Shown here piece by piece: positions 28,328 through 37,575 of a stretch of 64,000 nucleotides of DNA. The notes under the pieces are model-generated. The model was not told the DNA's origin and searched no databases. It saw nothing but the letters and a program-made list of their open reading frames with translations. Numbering within the stretch: position 1 is the stretch's first letter; each line of letters opens with the position of its first letter. The position numbers and the translations under genes were made by a program. The DNA comes from Clostridium tetanomorphum (GTDB taxonomy: Bacteria; Bacillota; Clostridia; Clostridiales; Clostridiaceae): NCBI RefSeq assembly GCF_017873215.1, contig NZ_JAGGKA010000006.1, positions 124,001-188,000 on the forward strand, given 5' to 3'.

Positions 28328-28384
28328 AAAGATAACAATAAATGAAATTTTATAGAACCACCTCATTTATTGTTATCTTTTTAT
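28328..28384. terminator. Bidirectional terminator between convergent genes
   Basis: Arms AAAGATAACAATAAATGA and TCATTTATTGTTATCTTT flank a 17-base loop, with T tracts on both strands. It lies between the plus-strand LtaS-like operon and the minus-strand SEDS gene. Confidence 0.85.
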
Positions 28385-28460
28385 TTATACTTCTTTATGT
28401 AGTTTAGGTGCAATACATACTTCTATAAGTATATATATTAAAAATTACATGATAACTTTT

Positions 28461-29759
28461 TTAATTATTAACTAAAACTGCATAGCTTTTTCTTTTATAT
28501 ATACTCATAATAATCCCTATAGACGCTGTATTTATTATCATAGAAGTTCCACCATAACTTATGAAAGGACAACTTACCCCCATTATTGGCATCAAATTCA
28601 AACTCACAAGTATATTCCCACTGAATTCTATAATAAATAGAGTAGTGAAAGCCTTAACTATTGATTTACCATAACTATCTTTTACTAATTTAGAAGACTT
28701 AATTAAACGAACTAAGAAAAATATTGTTAAAGCTATAAAAGTAAGAGCTACTATCCATCCACAGCTATATACAATAGTCATAAATATGAAATCTGTATGA
28801 GCCTGTGGCAAAAGTTTTACATTGTTATCTATTCCATTTCCAAAGAAACCTGATAATTTCATTAAATTATCTATTTGTTTATAAAAGTACCCCATTCCAT
28901 TAGGATCCCTATTAATATCAAAAAAACAAATAACTCTTTTCATTATAAAAGGCGAACTTATAATTTTAATAATTATAATGCTAGCACTTGCTACAGGCAT
29001 TGGAATAACATATTTCCAAGAAAATTTACTGTTTATAGCAACTACTATAAATATTGAATTATATATTATAAGATCCATCATAGAGGGCATTAATATTGTT
29101 AAAAATGATGGTACAGCATATATAGCAATTAAATAAAATATTTTTTTATTTTTTTCAGTTTTAACTTTTTCCAACACTCCTGGAAGAGTTATACATATTA
29201 AAAATAAATATATTGATATAACATCAACACTGACATTTCCTATATGAATAACTCTTTTAAGACCATTAGTAGTATTCTGATAGAGTAATCGAAGAAATAA
29301 CATTAAATTAGCTCCAATAAATATTTTTATACAATATTTTTTTATTCTTCTATAATCAAATTTATATAAGATAACTGCAAATGTCAACCCTATTATCCAT
29401 GATATTATAGTTTTTATTCCCATAGTTTTGTTAAAATATCCATTATAGCCTACCATAAAAAACATTAAAAAAACACCAAAGAAGCCCATTAAAATAGAAG
29501 GAATTACTATACCTAATTCTATTTTACCTTTATGAACTTTATTTAATTTTTCTCCTATTATCTTAGCCTCTCCCATTTCTAAAATTGCCTTTTTTATAGA
29601 TTCTTCACTAGTTACTCCGCTATCTCTATATGCATTATATAAGTCTTCTATATGCCCTATAATTTCTAATTCAATTTCTTCATGTACTTCTTTATTTTTT
29701 ATTTCTAATAGCACATTATTTAAATATTCTTTAACTATTTTATTTTCTTTTATCCCCAT
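28461..29759 (-). CDS. SEDS (FtsW/RodA/SpoVE) family protein with N-terminal permease-prefix domain
   Basis: About 70 N-terminal residues form a soluble alpha-helical domain (YLNNVLLEIKNKEVHEEIE, DLYNAYRDSGVTSEESIKKA) of the kind found before some permeases and paired with PadR regulators. Ten membrane segments of the SEDS fold follow. AHTDFIFMTIVYSCG carries the conserved aspartate region, and CPFISYGGTSMI closes the family signature. The frame opens earlier, but GGGAGGG before the ATG at 29759 sets the start, which overlaps the end of padR. A dedicated PadR suggests inducible rather than housekeeping use. Confidence 0.82.
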   Translation of the reverse strand: MGIKENKIVKEYLNNVLLEIKNKEVHEEIELEIIGHIEDLYNAYRDSGVTSEESIKKAILEMGEAKIIGEKLNKVHKGKIELGIVIPSILMGFFGVFLMFFMVGYNGYFNKTMGIKTIISWIIGLTFAVILYKFDYRRIKKYCIKIFIGANLMLFLRLLYQNTTNGLKRVIHIGNVSVDVISIYLFLICITLPGVLEKVKTEKNKKIFYLIAIYAVPSFLTILMPSMMDLIIYNSIFIVVAINSKFSWKYVIPMPVASASIIIIKIISSPFIMKRVICFFDINRDPNGMGYFYKQIDNLMKLSGFFGNGIDNNVKLLPQAHTDFIFMTIVYSCGWIVALTFIALTIFFLVRLIKSSKLVKDSYGKSIVKAFTTLFIIEFSGNILVSLNLMPIMGVSCPFISYGGTSMIINTASIGIIMSIYKRKSYAVLVNN

Positions 29760-30091
29760 ACTATTCCCTCCCATAATATTTTATCTACAGCTGAGCGAAA
29801 AGTTACCCACTGTTCTTCCTTTTCTTTTATATATCCCTTTCCCTTCTCTGTTAACCTATAATATTTTCTTTTTCTTCCATTTTGCCCATTGCTCCAAAAA
29901 GATTCCACTACATTTTTATCTTCCAAAGAATGTAATATGGGATATAATGTACCTTCCTTAAATACAAATATTCCTGAAGATTTTTCTTCTAATTTTTTAA
30001 TAATTTCATATCCATACATAGGTTCATCTTTCAAAAGAGTCAATATAAGTATTTCTGTACTTCCTTTAAGTAACTCTTTATCCACTTTCAT
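29750..30091 (-). CDS. PadR-family transcriptional regulator
   Basis: The 113-residue product has the PadR winged helix: LLKGSTEILILTLLKDEPMY near the start, YEIIKKLEEKSSG, KEGTLYPILHSLEDKNVV and RKRKYYRLTEKGKGYI. The frame is open 20 codons upstream, but AGGAGGAG sits before the ATG at 30091. It overlaps the SEDS gene by about 10 bases and lies behind a promoter with a 40-base palindrome over the predicted transcription start, strongly suggesting autorepression of the pair. Confidence 0.9.
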   Translation of the reverse strand: MKVDKELLKGSTEILILTLLKDEPMYGYEIIKKLEEKSSGIFVFKEGTLYPILHSLEDKNVVESFWSNGQNGRKRKYYRLTEKGKGYIKEKEEQWVTFRSAVDKILWEGIVWG

Positions 30092-30110
30092 TTTATCTCC
30101 TCCTGCAAAT

Positions 30111-30150
30111 TGATACATAGGTTTACTATGCATAGTAAACCTATGTATCA
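30111..30150. promoter_or_regulatory. Perfect 40-base palindrome, probable PadR operator
   Basis: Half-site TGATACATAGGTTTACTATG is followed directly by its exact reverse complement. It contains ATACAT...ATGTAT, resembling the ATGT/ACAT half-sites known for PadR operators. It begins one base past the -10 box and ends before the padR ribosome-binding site, so bound protein would block initiation. Confidence 0.8.
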
Positions 30151-30179
30151 ATTATAGTAAATATTTACTCCAAATTCAA
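30151..30179 (-). promoter_or_regulatory. padR promoter
   Basis: On the minus strand TTGAAT (30174-30179), a 17-base spacer and TATAAT (30151-30156) form a strong sigma-A type promoter. The spacer holds a smaller palindrome, GTAAATATTTAC. Confidence 0.85.
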
Positions 30180-30203
30180 TAGTTAGTATTTTTTAATGTA
30201 AAT

Positions 30204-30243
30204 AAAAAAGACCTATCTCAAAATTCTATTTTGAAATAGGCCC
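30204..30243 (-). terminator. Terminator after the Lon-like gene
   Basis: On the minus strand arms GGCCTATTTCAAAAT and ATTTTGAGATAGGTC (one G-U pair) flank a three-base loop and run into TTTTTT. Confidence 0.85.
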
Positions 30244-30280
30244 TTTTACATTTTATATTAAAATTTAAAAATATTATTTA

Positions 30281-32587
30281 TTATTTTGTACTTTTTCTAC
30301 TTCTTGAACTATATTTTTTTAATTCTTTATCTATAGATTCTATTACTTCTTTATATATATCCTTACCTTCACCCATTAATATATTAACTGCATCTTCTAC
30401 ATTTTTCATAGTATATATATGAAAATTTCCTTTTTCTATTTCATTTTCTACTTCTTCATTTAAAACTAAATTATCTACATTTGAGTAAGGTATTAGTACT
30501 CCTTTATTATTAATTTTGTCTAACTTTTTACATACCTTGAAAAATCCTTCTATTTTCTCATTTACTCCACCTATAGGTTGAACCTCTCCTAATTGATTTA
30601 TTGAACCTGTAACAGAAATATTAGTATTAACTCCTTTTTTACTTAAAGCTGAAAGTATAGCTACAACTTCTGCTACAGAAGCACTATCTCCATCAACTTT
30701 TCCATACACTTGCTCAAAACTTAAATGAAAATCAACTGGTAATTTAATATACCCACCAATTAAACTGCTTATATAACCTTTCAATATATTTATTGCTTTA
30801 CTGTGTATTTTTCCACTAAGCTCACTACTTTTTTGCACATCTATTATATTTCCATCACCATAATAACAGCTACAAGTTATTCTTACGGGTTTTCCAAAAC
30901 TTGTATATCCTGTATCCAACACAGTAAGTCCATTGACTTCACCTATTAGATTATCTTTTACATTTAAAAATATCTTATTTTCTTCAAAAGCCTCTAAAAT
31001 TTCCTTTTCTATAATATCCTCATTATAAGCTATTGATATTATATCTTTAGCATCTATAAAATCTTTTTTTTCATTTTCTACTTTATTATTGGCTAATATT
31101 AATATTTTATCAAGTTCTTCTAAATTAAAATACATTTTATTTTTATTTTCTGCTTTTCTTGAAAGATATTTGGCTACTTCTTTAATTCCCTCATCTTTAA
31201 CTGACTTCAAATTATTATTTTTACATATATTATATATATTTCTTACAAGATAACTTTTAATATCTTCATCAATTTTTACTATAGGATTGAATTCTGCCTT
31301 TATTTTAAATATCTTCTTGAAATCTTCATCATAGGAATACAAAATATTGTATGTTTCATAATCCCCTATAAGAATTACCTTTTCATTAATGTTTATAGGT
31401 TCCGGATGTATTCCACTTAATGATACTACTTCTAAATATCCTCTATTATGATTTATATCTACTTTTTCGTTTATTAATGCTTTTTTTAAATTATAATATG
31501 CTGCCGGATTAGCTAGCAAATCATTTATGCGCATTATCAAGCATCCTTCATTCGCTTTTAACATTGATCCTGCTTTTATAAAATTTACATCTGTAACATA
31601 AACTCCATTTTTATTCTCATATTCTATATCTCCTAAAAGATTTGTAAGACTTGGATCATCTTCATATATACATTTAGGTTTTTTAATATTACTATTATCT
31701 ACTATTACATTAATATTGTATCTATATATAATTTCACTTATTATCTCTTCATCATCTTCATAGCTCATTGAATAATTATCTATCAATTCCTCCTCTATTT
31801 CCTTACACATATTTTCCAAAAAATCAAATATATTTTTTTCCTCTAAAAATTCTTTTCTATAATTATCTTTCATTTTCTCCATAGTATCTGCATAATATTC
31901 CTTCATGAGCTCCTTTATGCTTTGTATTCCTTCCTCTTCTTTCTCCTTCATTTTTTCTAATATGATCTCCGCTTCTTCTTTTAACTCTGTAACCTTATTT
32001 ATTATAATATCTTTTTCTTGTTTTTCTAGAGATTCATATTCTTTTTCAGTCATAGCTTCTCCATTTTCTTTAAGTGGAACAAAGGTAAATCCTGATTGTG
32101 TCACCCTTATATCAAACCCATTGTCTTCAGCTACTTTTATCATATTATTTAAAAGTTCACTTCTATTTTCTTGTACTGATTTTAATAGTTGTTCTTTTTC
32201 TTTATTATCTGATGAATTATAAAAATCATAAGTTTTCTCTGAATAGCTTTCTTGTATTTCTTGTATATATTTACTAAATGCTTGCCCTTTTCCATTATAT
32301 AAAAATATTGATTTAGGGCTCTTTCCATCTTTTCCCACTACATAACATATATCCTTTGGAGGGATATCCTTTAAATTGTTTTCAATAAAACTCATTATAT
32401 TTTTTAATTTATCTTTTGAAAAATCATCTATTAAATAAACATTATATCCTGGTTTATCTATTTCTAAAGCTCTTTTTATGGACTTATATACTTCATTATA
32501 TTCTGGTATATAATCATCATCTTTATTCTTATTAATATTTAAAAAGTCTATTTTATATTTTACTTCACTAATTTTAAGTTCACTCAT
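30281..32587 (-). CDS. Lon-family protease (S16) with degenerate ATPase region
   Basis: The C-terminal domain is a Lon protease. Ser635 in VDGDSASVAE and Lys678 in GGVNEKIEG form the Ser-Lys dyad with the spacing of 43 seen in Lon enzymes. Homologous AAA-like regions are present (KPGYNVYLI near 45, GCLIMRINDLLANPAAYYNLKKAL, NEKVILIGD). Where related enzymes have a GxxGxGKT P-loop, this one reads DDFSKDKLKN (about 54-63), so no Walker A motif is visible. A Glu/Lys-rich helical insert spans about 180-250. This resembles LonC-type enzymes that lack ATPase activity. It appears monocistronic. Confidence 0.85.
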   Translation of the reverse strand: MSELKISEVKYKIDFLNINKNKDDDYIPEYNEVYKSIKRALEIDKPGYNVYLIDDFSKDKLKNIMSFIENNLKDIPPKDICYVVGKDGKSPKSIFLYNGKGQAFSKYIQEIQESYSEKTYDFYNSSDNKEKEQLLKSVQENRSELLNNMIKVAEDNGFDIRVTQSGFTFVPLKENGEAMTEKEYESLEKQEKDIIINKVTELKEEAEIILEKMKEKEEEGIQSIKELMKEYYADTMEKMKDNYRKEFLEEKNIFDFLENMCKEIEEELIDNYSMSYEDDEEIISEIIYRYNINVIVDNSNIKKPKCIYEDDPSLTNLLGDIEYENKNGVYVTDVNFIKAGSMLKANEGCLIMRINDLLANPAAYYNLKKALINEKVDINHNRGYLEVVSLSGIHPEPININEKVILIGDYETYNILYSYDEDFKKIFKIKAEFNPIVKIDEDIKSYLVRNIYNICKNNNLKSVKDEGIKEVAKYLSRKAENKNKMYFNLEELDKILILANNKVENEKKDFIDAKDIISIAYNEDIIEKEILEAFEENKIFLNVKDNLIGEVNGLTVLDTGYTSFGKPVRITCSCYYGDGNIIDVQKSSELSGKIHSKAINILKGYISSLIGGYIKLPVDFHLSFEQVYGKVDGDSASVAEVVAILSALSKKGVNTNISVTGSINQLGEVQPIGGVNEKIEGFFKVCKKLDKINNKGVLIPYSNVDNLVLNEEVENEIEKGNFHIYTMKNVEDAVNILMGEGKDIYKEVIESIDKELKKYSSRSRKSTK

Positions 32588-32675
32588 ATAATCACCCCTT
32601 TTCTCCCATTAGTATAATAATATTCTCTTACTTTATTTTTAGGAACAAAATTTAAAAAATTGCAGATAAATTTAA

Positions 32676-32702
32676 AAGAGTACCTAGAAATTAGGTACTC
32701 TT
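32676..32702 (-). terminator. Terminator after deoC
   Basis: Arms AAGAGTACCTA and TAGGTACTCTT flank a five-base loop. The minus strand continues TTAAATTT, a modest T tract. Confidence 0.75.
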
Positions 32703-32718
32703 AATATAAACCTGCTTC

Positions 32719-33381
32719 TTAATCTTGAATTTTTTCACAAATTTGTATAGATGCTGAAGCTCCTATTCTTGTGGCACCAGCTTCAATCATAGATAATGAA
32801 TCTTCATAAGTTCTAACTCCTCCAGATGCTTTTACTCCCATGTCATTTCCTACAGTATCTCTCATAAGTTTAATATCAGAAATAGTAGCACCTCCTGTTG
32901 AAAATCCAGTGGATGTTTTTACATAGTCTGCTCCTGCTTCTTTTGCAATTTTACATATGATAACTTTTTCTTCATTGCTTAGAAGACAAGTTTCAATAAT
33001 TACTTTTATCAAAGCTTTTCCTTTTACCGTCTGTACAACAGACTTGATATCATTTTTTACATATTCATAATCTTTATCCTTTAATCTTCCTATGTTAATT
33101 ACCATATCTACTTCTTCAGCACCATTCTTTACAGCTTCTTCTGCTTCAAATACTTTAACAGCTGTAGTAGTAGCTCCTAATGGGAATCCTATAACTGTGC
33201 AAACCTTTACTTTACTACCATTCAATATATCTGAAGCTACTTTTACATTACAAGGATTTATACAAACAGATGCAAAATTATATTTTAAAGCTTCTTCACA
33301 TATCCTTTTTATGCTACTTAAGTCAGCTTCCGGTTTTAATAATGTATGATCTATCATTGCTGCTAATTCATTTTTATTCAT
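32719..33381 (-). CDS. deoC: Deoxyribose-phosphate aldolase
   Basis: DeoC cleaves 2-deoxyribose 5-phosphate into glyceraldehyde 3-phosphate and acetaldehyde, salvaging deoxynucleosides. The 220-residue protein has [10 protein letters not shown] at the start, [48 protein letters not shown] with the Schiff-base Lys, and [11 protein letters not shown]. It stands alone with its own promoter and terminator; no other deo genes are near. Confidence 0.96.
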   Translation of the reverse strand: MNKNELAAMIDHTLLKPEADLSSIKRICEEALKYNFASVCINPCNVKVASDILNGSKVKVCTVIGFPLGATTTAVKVFEAEEAVKNGAEEVDMVINIGRLKDKDYEYVKNDIKSVVQTVKGKALIKVIIETCLLSNEEKVIICKIAKEAGADYVKTSTGFSTGGATISDIKLMRDTVGNDMGVKASGGVRTYEDSLSMIEAGATRIGASASIQICEKIQD

Positions 33382-33409
33382 CCTTAAATCCCCCTGTCCA
33401 TTTTCTCTT

Positions 33410-33437
33410 TTTATATTGTTCTGATATAATTTGTAAA
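33410..33437 (-). promoter_or_regulatory. Candidate deoC promoter
   Basis: On the minus strand TTTACA (33432-33437) and TATAAA (33410-33415) are 16 bases apart and end about 30 bases before the ATG. Confidence 0.5.
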
Positions 33438-33484
33438 CTATACTTTATATTTTATACCAATGAAAGGTAATTTACAATATTTCT

Positions 33485-33880
33485 TCATTTTATGGTGCTT
33501 TTTTTAGTAAAAGTCCCTTCTTCGAAAAGTGTTTTTTTATCTCTAGATACTAAAGAATAATCCTTTGTAAGCTTTATGCTTTTTTTAGGGCAAAAATCTT
33601 CGCACATTTTACAAAAAGTACAAGAACCTAAATCGAAATTCATAGTTACTTTTTCTTCTCCATCTAGTTTTTCTACTTTTTTTGTTATAGCTTGTGGAGC
33701 ACAAACTCTAATACACATTCCGCATCCAATACAAGTGTCCTGATCAAATTTTATTCTACCCCTATAAAATTCGGGTGCATCTACTAATTTATAATGTTTT
33801 TTTTGTGTTTCTGCTGGCATAAATATGTGTTTTATTGCTTGCTTTATATATGGTACTTTAGCCATGATTATCTCCGCCAC
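33485..33880 (-). CDS. Hydrogenase iron-sulfur subunit, NuoI/MbhN-like
   Basis: A 131-residue ferredoxin-like subunit with two 4Fe-4S motifs, CIGCGMCIRVC near residue 51 and CTFCKMCEDFC near residue 86. In Mbh/Ech enzymes this subunit passes electrons from ferredoxin to the NuoB-like small subunit. It is the last gene of the hydrogenase operon and overlaps the preceding one. The N-terminal part (ITKAIKHIFMP-like basic helix) probably docks on the membrane arm. Confidence 0.88.
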   Translation of the reverse strand: MAEIIMAKVPYIKQAIKHIFMPAETQKKHYKLVDAPEFYRGRIKFDQDTCIGCGMCIRVCAPQAITKKVEKLDGEEKVTMNFDLGSCTFCKMCEDFCPKKSIKLTKDYSLVSRDKKTLFEEGTFTKKSTIK

Positions 33881-34304
33881 CCTTTTCCTTTAATATTTCT
33901 ACTGCTTCAAGTATTCCTTGTATCATAGCCTCTGGTTTTGGTGGACATCCTCCTACAGAAATGTCTACATTAGTCCATTTATCCAAAGGCCCTTCTACGC
34001 AGTAACTTCCCTTAAAAACATTACAAGACATTGGACAGGACCCTAAAGACACCACTACCTTAGGTTCAGGAACTTGAGATAATATTCTTAACATCCTATC
34101 TTTAGACTGGGTTGTTACAGGGCCTGTAACCACTACTATATCCGCATGTTTTGGAGTACCAGTTAACTTTATTCCGAATCTTTCCAAATCATATTTAGGG
34201 CCTAGTAATGCCATTAATTCAATGTCACATCCATTACAAGATCCTGTATTTAAATGATATATCCAAGGTGATTTCGTTCTACTCCACCTTAGTAATCTTT
34301 CCAT
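33858..34304 (-). CDS. Hydrogenase small subunit, NuoB/MbhJ-like
   Basis: This subunit carries the proximal 4Fe-4S cluster. GSCNGCDIELMALLG, LGSCPMSCNV and VGGCPPKPEAM supply the expected cysteines. A longer frame exists, but AGGGAGGGGAA lies before the ATG at 34304 (MERLLRWSRTKSPW), giving 148 residues. It lacks the long C-terminal domain of uptake-type small subunits, as is usual in group 4 enzymes. It lies between the NuoH- and NuoI-like genes. Confidence 0.9.
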   Translation of the reverse strand: MERLLRWSRTKSPWIYHLNTGSCNGCDIELMALLGPKYDLERFGIKLTGTPKHADIVVVTGPVTTQSKDRMLRILSQVPEPKVVVSLGSCPMSCNVFKGSYCVEGPLDKWTNVDISVGGCPPKPEAMIQGILEAVEILKEKGGGDNHG

Positions 34305-34318
34305 AAAATTCCCCTCCC

Positions 34319-35284
34319 TTATATATAAGCAAATACTAAGCTTATAGCTGCTAATATAGTAGGTATAGTCCAAAAAAATCTCAAAGTTTGTTCTATTCTT
34401 ATTCTTCCTACAATAGATCTCACAAAAGAAATTGATATTATTATTACTAGTATTATAAGTAATATATTAAATAATACATTTAATATTATATTTCCAAAAT
34501 TTATTCCTCCTAAAAATAGACTTACAAATAAATTTCCCATTATAAACATTTTTACTGCTCCAGTTAACTTATATATACCTAGATAAATTCCACTATATTC
34601 CACTAATGGCCCTTCACAAATTTCTGTTTCTGCCTCTGCTATATCAAAAGGTACTGTACCCACTTCTGCAGGAATTATAAACAAAAACGCTAATGCTGCT
34701 GGTATAAGATATATATTAAACATATTTATCCCTTTTATTCTTTGATATTCTTCTATTATCTTTAATGAAAAAGTTACATTGCCTTGCATAGAAAAACCTG
34801 CTTTTGCTCCCACCGCTAATAATATTATTACTAAAGGTACCTCATAAGATAACATTGTCACCATTTCTCTTGATATACCTATACTTGCATAAGGCGACCC
34901 GGATGCAGCTCCACCTATTATTAAAGCTACTGCAGGTATAGTTAGAAGATATAATATTACTATTATATCTCCATATTCTCCAGGAAAAAAATTCATACCA
35001 TAAAAAGGAATAAATAAAGAAATAGTAATAACACTTATAAGTCCTATTAACGGTGCCAATATAAATGTATTTTTAGCTGCTCTTCTAGGTATTAACCTTT
35101 CTTTTCCAGTCAATTTTAAAATATCATAAAAAGGCTGCATTATAGGAGGCCCTATCCTTCTTTGCATTCTAGCAACCATTTTTCTATCTATACCTGAAAG
35201 TAATAATCCAAAAATAATACTAAAAATTAAACCTGGAAAGATAAATACATAAAATAAATTCTTTAGTATCTCCACAAATATCAT
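34319..35284 (-). CDS. Hydrogenase membrane subunit, NuoH/MbhM-like
   Basis: A polytopic subunit of 321 residues with about eight membrane helices. RRIGPPIMQPFYDILKLTGKE and EVGTVPFDIAEAETEICEGP are the loops that in complex I and Mbh face the soluble arm and couple redox chemistry to ion movement. The ATG at 35284 follows AGAGGA; a GTG three codons on is possible. The longer frame that overlaps the previous gene is unlikely to be used. Confidence 0.9.
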   Translation of the reverse strand: MIFVEILKNLFYVFIFPGLIFSIIFGLLLSGIDRKMVARMQRRIGPPIMQPFYDILKLTGKERLIPRRAAKNTFILAPLIGLISVITISLFIPFYGMNFFPGEYGDIIVILYLLTIPAVALIIGGAASGSPYASIGISREMVTMLSYEVPLVIILLAVGAKAGFSMQGNVTFSLKIIEEYQRIKGINMFNIYLIPAALAFLFIIPAEVGTVPFDIAEAETEICEGPLVEYSGIYLGIYKLTGAVKMFIMGNLFVSLFLGGINFGNIILNVLFNILLIILVIIISISFVRSIVGRIRIEQTLRFFWTIPTILAAISLVFAYI

Positions 35285-35292
35285 CCTTTCCT

Positions 35293-37224
35293 CTAAAGTA
35301 CTGCAAAAAAATATAAAGTAAGAATGGCAGTACAGGAAATAATCCATATTACATAGTCATTTACTATTCCACTATGAGCTACTTGTAAAAAATTAAAATA
35401 TCCTTTTAAATTATGTCTTAAACCCCAAAAAAGATCTGCTCCAGCAATTGGAGTAAATTCTTCCTTTTCTCCTCCTGTAAACACTCCATATTTATCATAA
35501 GATATATTCATTTGTTTACTACTAGTTTTCTTTCTAAATGTCAAACTTATTCCTGTTCCTATAATAAATCCAATAAGTATTACTATAAATAATAAAAACC
35601 ATGCTTCTGGTCGCCAATATCCCGCCATTTCATAAGTCATGTTAGGTATTGGTACTTTACTTTTAAACATACTTTCTGCAAAACCTTTAGTAAACATGAC
35701 ATCTATATAATTTCCAATATTGTATATAGAATAGGCCGCTGGTTCCAACAAATATTTAGATATAACCTTTGGAAATAATCCTTGAATTAAACAGATTATT
35801 GCGAAAATACTCATTGGTATTTTCATAGATAAAGGTATTTCCTTTACTTCATTTAATTCCTCTCTCAATTCTCCAAAAAAAACCGATTGTGCAAGCTTCA
35901 TCATATAAGCTAAGGTAAACACTGAAACAATTAATGATATAATAGTTACTATGGCATAGCCTTCCTTATAAGTAGCTTGATATATCATCCATTTAGATAC
36001 AAAACCATTAAAAGGAGGTATTCCACTTATAGAAAAAGCACCTATTAAAAATAATATTGTAGTATATGGCATTTTCTTTGATAAACCACCTAACTTTGTT
36101 ATATCTGTAGTACCTGTCATATGTAATACAGCTCCTGCACACATAAACAGTAAGCACTTAAATGATGCATGATTAATCATATGATATAGTCCACCTAATG
36201 TACCTAAAACTCCCACTTCACTTTTCGAAGAAAGTCCTATTCCAAAGGCTACTATTATATACCCTATTTGAGAAACTGATGAAAATGCTAATAGTCTTTT
36301 AAAATCCGTTTGTATTATTGCCATAGATGCACCTATTATCATAGTTAAAGTTCCCCATATTATTACTAAAAACTCAACTTTAACTACACCTATACTAAAA
36401 AATATCATAAATAAGATTCTTACAAATCCATATATACCAGTTTTACTCATAACTCCCGATAATAACATTGATATAGACGATGGCGCAGACATATGCGCAT
36501 CTGGTGGCCATGTATGACACGGAACTAGAAAAGCCTTTACTCCATAACCTGTCAACATAAATACTAAAGCTAATATAGTTACGGGAGTATGATTATTATG
36601 TAACATAGCAGCTATTTGCGCCATATTTAAAGTAGCTGTTTGAGCATATATAAGTATAGTACCTATTAATATTAATGTAGATCCCAATGACCCTACTACT
36701 ATATATTTAAAAGCAGCTTCTAATGATTTATATATATCATTTCTAAAAGCAGTAAGTGATATAGCTGCAAAAGTCATAATTTCTAACATAACATACATAT
36801 TAAATAAATCTCCAGTAAGTACAAAACCAACCATACTTCCTAATAACATTAAAAATAACGTATAATATTTATCCAAAGAATTATCATTCTCCATATACTT
36901 TATAGAATAAAAGCTAGATAATAAAGCACAAAAAGTTATTATAAGAGCTACAAAAAGACTAAATGAATCTACTTCTAATCCTATTCCTATAGCCATTTGT
37001 TCTTGAGGCATCCAATTGCCCAACCAATATGTTACTATTTTACCATCAATAAGCACAGGTTTTATTAATGCTACTAAGCTAAAAAAAGATATACAAGCAC
37101 TAACTATAGCAACTGCTTTTATTAAAATTAGTGACCTTTTATTTTTCCTTATTAGTCCTATGGCAAAAGCCCCTATAAAAGGTATTATTATGGAAATTAT
37201 AGGTGAATTGCTTACATAATTCAT
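35293..37224 (-). CDS. Antiporter-like subunit, MrpD/NuoN type (MbhH-like) with C-terminal extension
   Basis: A 643-residue ion-translocating subunit with about 14 core membrane helices. EIMTFAAISLTAFRN has the helix-5 Glu, KAFLVPCHTWPPDAHMSAPSSIS has the helix-7 Lys region, and FKRLLAFSSVSQIGYI and LYHMINHASFKCLLF are typical MrpD/NuoN signatures. About 130 extra C-terminal residues hold two more helices (WFLLFIVILIGFIIGTG and WIISCTAILTLYFF), which in Pyrococcus Mbh would correspond to the separate MbhI. The gene overlaps the previous one. Confidence 0.88.
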   Translation of the reverse strand: MNYVSNSPIISIIIPFIGAFAIGLIRKNKRSLILIKAVAIVSACISFFSLVALIKPVLIDGKIVTYWLGNWMPQEQMAIGIGLEVDSFSLFVALIITFCALLSSFYSIKYMENDNSLDKYYTLFLMLLGSMVGFVLTGDLFNMYVMLEIMTFAAISLTAFRNDIYKSLEAAFKYIVVGSLGSTLILIGTILIYAQTATLNMAQIAAMLHNNHTPVTILALVFMLTGYGVKAFLVPCHTWPPDAHMSAPSSISMLLSGVMSKTGIYGFVRILFMIFFSIGVVKVEFLVIIWGTLTMIIGASMAIIQTDFKRLLAFSSVSQIGYIIVAFGIGLSSKSEVGVLGTLGGLYHMINHASFKCLLFMCAGAVLHMTGTTDITKLGGLSKKMPYTTILFLIGAFSISGIPPFNGFVSKWMIYQATYKEGYAIVTIISLIVSVFTLAYMMKLAQSVFFGELREELNEVKEIPLSMKIPMSIFAIICLIQGLFPKVISKYLLEPAAYSIYNIGNYIDVMFTKGFAESMFKSKVPIPNMTYEMAGYWRPEAWFLLFIVILIGFIIGTGISLTFRKKTSSKQMNISYDKYGVFTGGEKEEFTPIAGADLFWGLRHNLKGYFNFLQVAHSGIVNDYVIWIISCTAILTLYFFAVL

Positions 37225-37565
37225 CCTCTTAACCTCCTAACTTTATCTGCATTTATAGTTCCATATTTTTCTTTTATCTTTATAACTAAAGATAATGCTA
37301 ATGCTAATACACAAGCTCCGATTACAATAGAAGTTAAAGTCAAAGCTTGAGGTACAGGGTCAACAAAAAAAGCTCCTTTTTTCAAATCTGTAATAAATAT
37401 AGGTGCAGTACCCCCAGCTCTAAATCCAATAGATACTAATAGTAGGTTTAATCCAGAATCCAATAGAGACATTCCAATAACTATTTTTATCAAATTCTTT
37501 TTTGTCATCATAATATATAATCCTAATAATATTACAATAAAGGAGCCTATATAATTTACAATCAT
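37221..37565 (-). CDS. mrpC: Antiporter-like subunit MrpC/NuoK type (MbhG-like)
   Basis: A 114-residue protein with three membrane helices and the NuoK/MrpC pattern (GLYIMMTKKNLIKIVIGMSL, DPVPQALTLTSIVIGACVLALAL). It belongs to the Mrp module that moves Na+ or H+. Overlap with the next gene and tight spacing place it in the operon. Confidence 0.88.
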   Translation of the reverse strand: MIVNYIGSFIVILLGLYIMMTKKNLIKIVIGMSLLDSGLNLLLVSIGFRAGGTAPIFITDLKKGAFFVDPVPQALTLTSIVIGACVLALALSLVIKIKEKYGTINADKVRRLRG

Positions 37566-37575
37566 TTTTTCACCT

